Shown here: positions 60,680 through 64,000 of the stretch, piece by piece
How the letters are laid out: each line of letters begins with the position of its first letter
Numbering within the stretch: position 1 is the first letter of the stretch
Assembly (NCBI RefSeq): GCF_000424585.1
Contig: NZ_AUKE01000019.1
Span: 1-64,000, forward strand
Origin: Butyrivibrio sp. MC2013
GTDB taxonomy: Bacteria; Bacillota; Clostridia; Lachnospirales; Lachnospiraceae
DNA length: 64,000 nucleotides
Direction: 5' to 3'
Position numbers and translations under genes: made by a program
Notes under the pieces: model-generated
Databases searched by the model: none
Seen by the model: the letters and a program-made list of their open reading frames with translations, nothing else
What the model was told of the DNA's origin: nothing

Positions 60680-60716
60680 GTGTAGGCCCCGCCGACTGAC
60701 CTGATCGGCGCGCTAC
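60680..60716 (+). ncRNA. GC-rich structured leader of XRE gene
   Basis: cgccga (60690-60695) pairs with tcggcg (60705-60710), and gtag (60682-60685) with ctac (60713-60716). It is the only GC-rich stretch in an AT-rich region and starts at about the predicted transcription start. No known riboswitch recognised. Confidence 0.4.
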
Positions 60717-60774
60717 TGTTTTGGTTTTGTTTTATGATGCGAAATATGTTTTTAAATCTGAATGCGAGGTAAAA

Positions 60775-60996
60775 ATGAAAGTCTCTTATAACGGGTTATG
60801 GAAATTGCTAATAGATAAAGGAATGCAAAAAACAGACCTAATTGACACGGTAGGAATTAGCTCGACGACTATTGCGAAAATGGGAAAAGGAGAAAAGGTT
60901 TCACTGGATGTGCTGGAGAGACTCTGCAAGTACTTCGATTGCAACATAGGTGATGTAGTGAGCTTTGACAGAGTTGATGGACAACCGGAGGATTAG
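60775..60996 (+). CDS. XRE-type small transcriptional regulator
   Basis: 73 residues, one Cro/CI helix-turn-helix (LIDTVGISSTTIAKMGKGEKVSLDVLERLCKYFDCNIGDVV), as in YozG-like regulators. ATG 60775 with gaggt at 60766; upstream in-frame starts lack a ribosome site. It is 3 nt from the next gene and probably autoregulates the operon. Confidence 0.85.
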   Translation: MKVSYNGLWKLLIDKGMQKTDLIDTVGISSTTIAKMGKGEKVSLDVLERLCKYFDCNIGDVVSFDRVDGQPED

Positions 60997-60999
60997 GTT

Positions 61000-62133
61000 A
61001 TGAGAGAAATCAGTGATAAAAAAGAAATTGGTTTGATTGTTTCCTATTATTTGTCCAGATGTAATGATAAGGCTGTCCATGCTTTGGGTTATAAGAATTT
61101 TACAGAAGCATTCAAGGGCATAGGGGATTTAATAAATGAGAATCCTAACAATATAAAAAACATGAGGGATGAATTTGATCCTTATTTTGATAACGGGAGA
61201 AAAGGTTGGTATCAGAGGGGACTCAGGGCATCCAGACAGAAGATATTCGATGAATTTGCAGGCGTAACTGATGCGGATCTTGAAAGAATTGTAAAAAAAT
61301 TGCTGAGTATAGCGAAAGGCGGTGCGAACTTGGAAAACAATGAAATACTGAAAGATCTGAGAGCGCTTATACGACAATCAACCATGCATTACAGCGAGGA
61401 CTTTGTATGGCAGGATGTTGAATTAACAAATGAATTTAAGGAGGCGTATGAGGCCTATCTTGAGGGTATTAAATGGAGAATCGAATATTATAATGCCACG
61501 TCGGTTATAACTACGCCTACGTCCAAGAACATATTCGTCCCAAATCAATGGTTTGTTATTGCGTCATATGCGGTAGGAGTATATAGCGAATTGTATCGGT
61601 ATAAAACATATTTTGAGAAAATAGCAAACATAAATGGTCAGCGGACTGATTCGTATGCGAAAAGCCTTAGAGATGATACCGCCTCTGTGGATAAAGATCT
61701 ATTTATAAAATCCGGTGAGAGAATTCTTCATGCCGAATACAGTGATGATGAGCAGCGTATAAAAAGGGGAGCAGGAAGAATTTGGAGATTTGTTACTGAT
61801 TATTCATGGTGGTCAGGCCAGAAAACGGTTGACAGAGGCGACTTTTATTTATCGGTTGTATTGAATATGCTGAATCTGGTTAATGCCAGTCAGGGTTATG
61901 TTGGTGATATCGTCAACGCATATGGTTCCGATAAAAATCTTAAGGAGATTACAAAAAAATTAGAGAGATTTACAACTAATTTGCAAGGGCAGACATATGA
62001 CATTGAAATTGTGTCAGAAGATAAAAATACGTCAATTGTATGCGAGCCTGAATCCGGATACAATACATCAACTGATAAACCGCACAGAATTTCTATCTCT
62101 GCTAAGAGTATAGAAAAATTAGGAAGGAAATAG
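61000..62133 (+). CDS. 377-residue unrecognised protein, probable defence component
   Basis: The first ~105 residues (YLSRCNDKAVHALGYKNFT; NPNNIKNMRDEFDPYF; GRKGWYQRGLRASRQKIFDEF) look like a small N-terminal domain that, from memory, also precedes McrB-like and other restriction proteins; this is unverified. The rest (~145-377) matches nothing I recognise: no P-loop, nuclease or membrane motif is evident. It is AT-richer than the transfer genes. ATG 61000 overlaps nothing and lies 3 nt after the XRE stop; SNF2 gene follows 5 nt later. Confidence 0.75.
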   Translation: MREISDKKEIGLIVSYYLSRCNDKAVHALGYKNFTEAFKGIGDLINENPNNIKNMRDEFDPYFDNGRKGWYQRGLRASRQKIFDEFAGVTDADLERIVKKLLSIAKGGANLENNEILKDLRALIRQSTMHYSEDFVWQDVELTNEFKEAYEAYLEGIKWRIEYYNATSVITTPTSKNIFVPNQWFVIASYAVGVYSELYRYKTYFEKIANINGQRTDSYAKSLRDDTASVDKDLFIKSGERILHAEYSDDEQRIKRGAGRIWRFVTDYSWWSGQKTVDRGDFYLSVVLNMLNLVNASQGYVGDIVNAYGSDKNLKEITKKLERFTTNLQGQTYDIEIVSEDKNTSIVCEPESGYNTSTDKPHRISISAKSIEKLGRK

Positions 62134-62138
62134 CATCC

Positions 62139-64000
62139 ATGTATACTTGGATTGTTGATAAAAACCATATTGCATTAAAAAATTCAAGTGAAATCTTACA
62201 TCCGGATGCTAATGAAGTGTTTAGATTGCTGAATGGCGAACCTGTTGATGGAATAGAATGTAACCATCCATCAGAGGATTTGCCGGATATAAAGTTTTCC
62301 AAAGTAGGAGAAGATATTGTATGCCGTCTCAGGAATGGTGATGAGGGGGATATAATCCTTTCGCTGGAAACTGCTGGGAAAAATCATGAGACTATCGACA
62401 TTGTTGATGGTCATATAATTGACCAGTGCATTTCTGGGAATAAGTGGTTTTATGTAACAGGATGTACCGAGGAATTACAGAGAATATTTGAGGATCTGCA
62501 TATTATAAAGACGGGGAGAATTACAGTATATCAATATATCGAGCTGGTTAAATGTATAAACAAGGCAGGAAGCGATGTTATAGATAACCGAGTTATCCTC
62601 TCAGCACTTGATAAACCAATAGATAATAAAACATCTTTACCGAAAGGTCTTGCTGCAAAGCTGTACAGATATCAGGAGACTGGGTATAGATGGATGCTAT
62701 ATATGCTTGAAGAGAATAAGGGTTGTATTTTAGGAGATGAAATGGGTCTTGGCAAAACTCTCCAGGTAATTACCGTAATGCTGGAGATGAAAAAAGAAAA
62801 CAAGACTCCCATGCTGGTTGTTGCTCCAGTGTCACTCCTGCAGAACTGGAAAAGAGAGTGTGAGAAATTTGCTCCTGATTTAAGTGTTGTTATTCACCAT
62901 GGATCATTTCGCACAGGACGATACAAGGAACTTGAAGAGTATGATGTGGTTGTTACAGCGTACAGTACCGTAGTTAGTGATGCCTCTTTGTTTTCGATGA
63001 TCAATTGGAAAATAGTTGTTCTGGATGAGGCGCAAAATATCAAGAATGCGTATAGCGACAGAACAAAATACACAAAAAGAATTCCGAGAGAATGGTCGTT
63101 GGCTGTTACCGGTACCCCTTTTGAAAATCATTTAAGCGATATTTGGTCGATCATTGATTTCATTAACCCTGGAATTTTGGGAACTGTTACAGAGTATAAA
63201 AGCGAGTATCCTGATGATTCAGAAGGAGCTAGTAAGATTGAACCTATTCTAAGCGCCATGATGATAAGAAGGCTTGTTGAAAACGTTGCAACTGATTTGC
63301 CTCAAAAAATAGTCGTACCACAGCCATTAACTATGTCAGAATCGGAGGCGCAATTGTATGAGGATTTTCGATCAGAAATAAGTGTCACGGGAGTGAATGG
63401 AAATGCTATAGGGCTCGCTGCGCTTCAGAAATTGAGAATGTTTTGTACGCATCCAAGGTTGTGTGATGTGCAAATGTCTAGCAGCCCTTTTACCGACTCT
63501 GTAAAGTATCAGAGAATGTGCGAGATTGTGGAGGAGATTATAGATAGGAATGAAAAAGTAATACTTTTCACTTCTTATCAGAAAATGTTTGGAATTCTCG
63601 AGGAGGATATACCGGAACGCTTCGGCATTCCAGTATTAAAAATTAATGGTTCGACACCTGTTGAAGAACGACAGACAATTATTGATTCGTTTAACAATTT
63701 TAGTGGAAGCGCCTTGTTGGTTCTTAATCCCAGAGCAGCAGGGGTTGGGCTGAACATTACTTCGGCAAATCATGTAATACATTATAATCTGGAATGGAAT
63801 CCGGCGTTAGAGGATCAGGCGTCTGCAAGATCATACAGACGTGGACAAGAAAAGACCGTGTTTATTTATCGTCTGTTTTACGAGAATACAGTTGAAGAAG
63901 TAGTAAATGACAGATTAGAACGGAAAAGGGATATTGCCGAAGGCGCTGTCATTGGGACAGATGGTGAGAAAGAAAATGCGGAGGATATTATAGCAGCGCT
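62139..64000 (+). CDS. SNF2-family helicase, cut by window end
   Basis: ATG at 62139 with aggaagg 10 nt upstream opens a frame that runs off the window (620 codons seen). The first ~175 residues match nothing known to me. Then the SNF2 core: LGDEMGLGKT near 195, VLDEAQNIKN, VTGTPFENHLSDIWSII, and in the second lobe GVGLNITSANHVIHYNLEWNP and QASARSYRRGQ. No SWIM zinc finger is visible. It forms an operon with XRE and the 377-residue gene; more genes may follow. Confidence 0.93.
   Translation, partial: MYTWIVDKNHIALKNSSEILHPDANEVFRLLNGEPVDGIECNHPSEDLPDIKFSKVGEDIVCRLRNGDEGDIILSLETAGKNHETIDIVDGHIIDQCISGNKWFYVTGCTEELQRIFEDLHIIKTGRITVYQYIELVKCINKAGSDVIDNRVILSALDKPIDNKTSLPKGLAAKLYRYQETGYRWMLYMLEENKGCILGDEMGLGKTLQVITVMLEMKKENKTPMLVVAPVSLLQNWKRECEKFAPDLSVVIHHGSFRTGRYKELEEYDVVVTAYSTVVSDASLFSMINWKIVVLDEAQNIKNAYSDRTKYTKRIPREWSLAVTGTPFENHLSDIWSIIDFINPGILGTVTEYKSEYPDDSEGASKIEPILSAMMIRRLVENVATDLPQKIVVPQPLTMSESEAQLYEDFRSEISVTGVNGNAIGLAALQKLRMFCTHPRLCDVQMSSSPFTDSVKYQRMCEIVEEIIDRNEKVILFTSYQKMFGILEEDIPERFGIPVLKINGSTPVEERQTIIDSFNNFSGSALLVLNPRAAGVGLNITSANHVIHYNLEWNPALEDQASARSYRRGQEKTVFIYRLFYENTVEEVVNDRLERKRDIAEGAVIGTDGEKENAEDIIAA

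Overview
The window looks like the chromosome of an anaerobic, moderately AT-rich Firmicute of the Lachnospiraceae (Butyrivibrio, Pseudobutyrivibrio or Roseburia-like), with a large integrated conjugative element occupying the right two thirds. The family assignment is an inference from gene style, the F-type ATPase layout and the Tn1549-like transfer module; no rRNA or tRNA gene is present to confirm it. All convincing genes are on the + strand.

Chromosomal part, 1-22.6 kb. Positions 306-6601 hold an F1Fo ATP synthase operon in the order a, c, b, alpha, gamma, beta, epsilon. There is no free delta gene: a delta C-terminal-domain-like segment is fused to the front of alpha. Next come a cobalamin-dependent methionine synthase without its reactivation domain (6754-9297) and a branched-chain amino-acid cluster: ilvB, ilvN, a second ilvN behind its own terminator and consensus promoter, ilvC, leuC, leuD and ilvE. 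A YfhO-like membrane protein, an Mrp/ApbC Fe-S carrier ATPase and an AI-2E-family transporter are interleaved. An HD-domain protein and a 59-residue protein are the last chromosomal-type genes.

Mobile part, about 22.6 kb to beyond 64 kb. A recombinase-core-like imperfect palindrome at 22651-22682 may mark the left end. Then follow maintenance genes (parA, parB, a DUF6017-type replication initiator), a zinc-ribbon protein, small unknown genes separated by duplicated terminator/palindrome cassettes, and the transfer machine: PcfB, VirD4/TcpA coupling ATPase, Maff-2, VirB6-like, PrgI, VirB4, M23+NlpC/P60 cell-wall hydrolase, DUF4315 and DUF4366. Topoisomerase III, a DUF5688 protein and a four-gene cargo patch (YoaK, GNAT, DUF1801, EamA) come next. 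They are followed by a 2671-residue methylase-helicase polyvalent protein, inside which a tnpV gene is overprinted in another frame, and by a RadC/YodL/nucleotidyltransferase polyvalent protein. Relaxase, integrase and right end are not in the window.

The last 4.6 kb (59.4-64 kb) looks like a regulated accessory, probably defence, module: a WYL regulator, an XRE regulator with a structured 5' leader, an unrecognised 377-residue protein, and an SNF2 helicase cut by the window end.

Most notable observations: the tnpV gene overprinted in the polyvalent helicase with its own Shine-Dalgarno; a shared C-terminal tail motif on four unrelated element proteins; a dispersed 25-27 bp palindrome found both between and inside genes; a duplicated terminator hairpin with different stems but an identical 14-nt loop; the delta-alpha ATP synthase fusion; and the incomplete WYL/XRE/unknown/SNF2 module. 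All motif and domain calls were read by eye; no database search was run.
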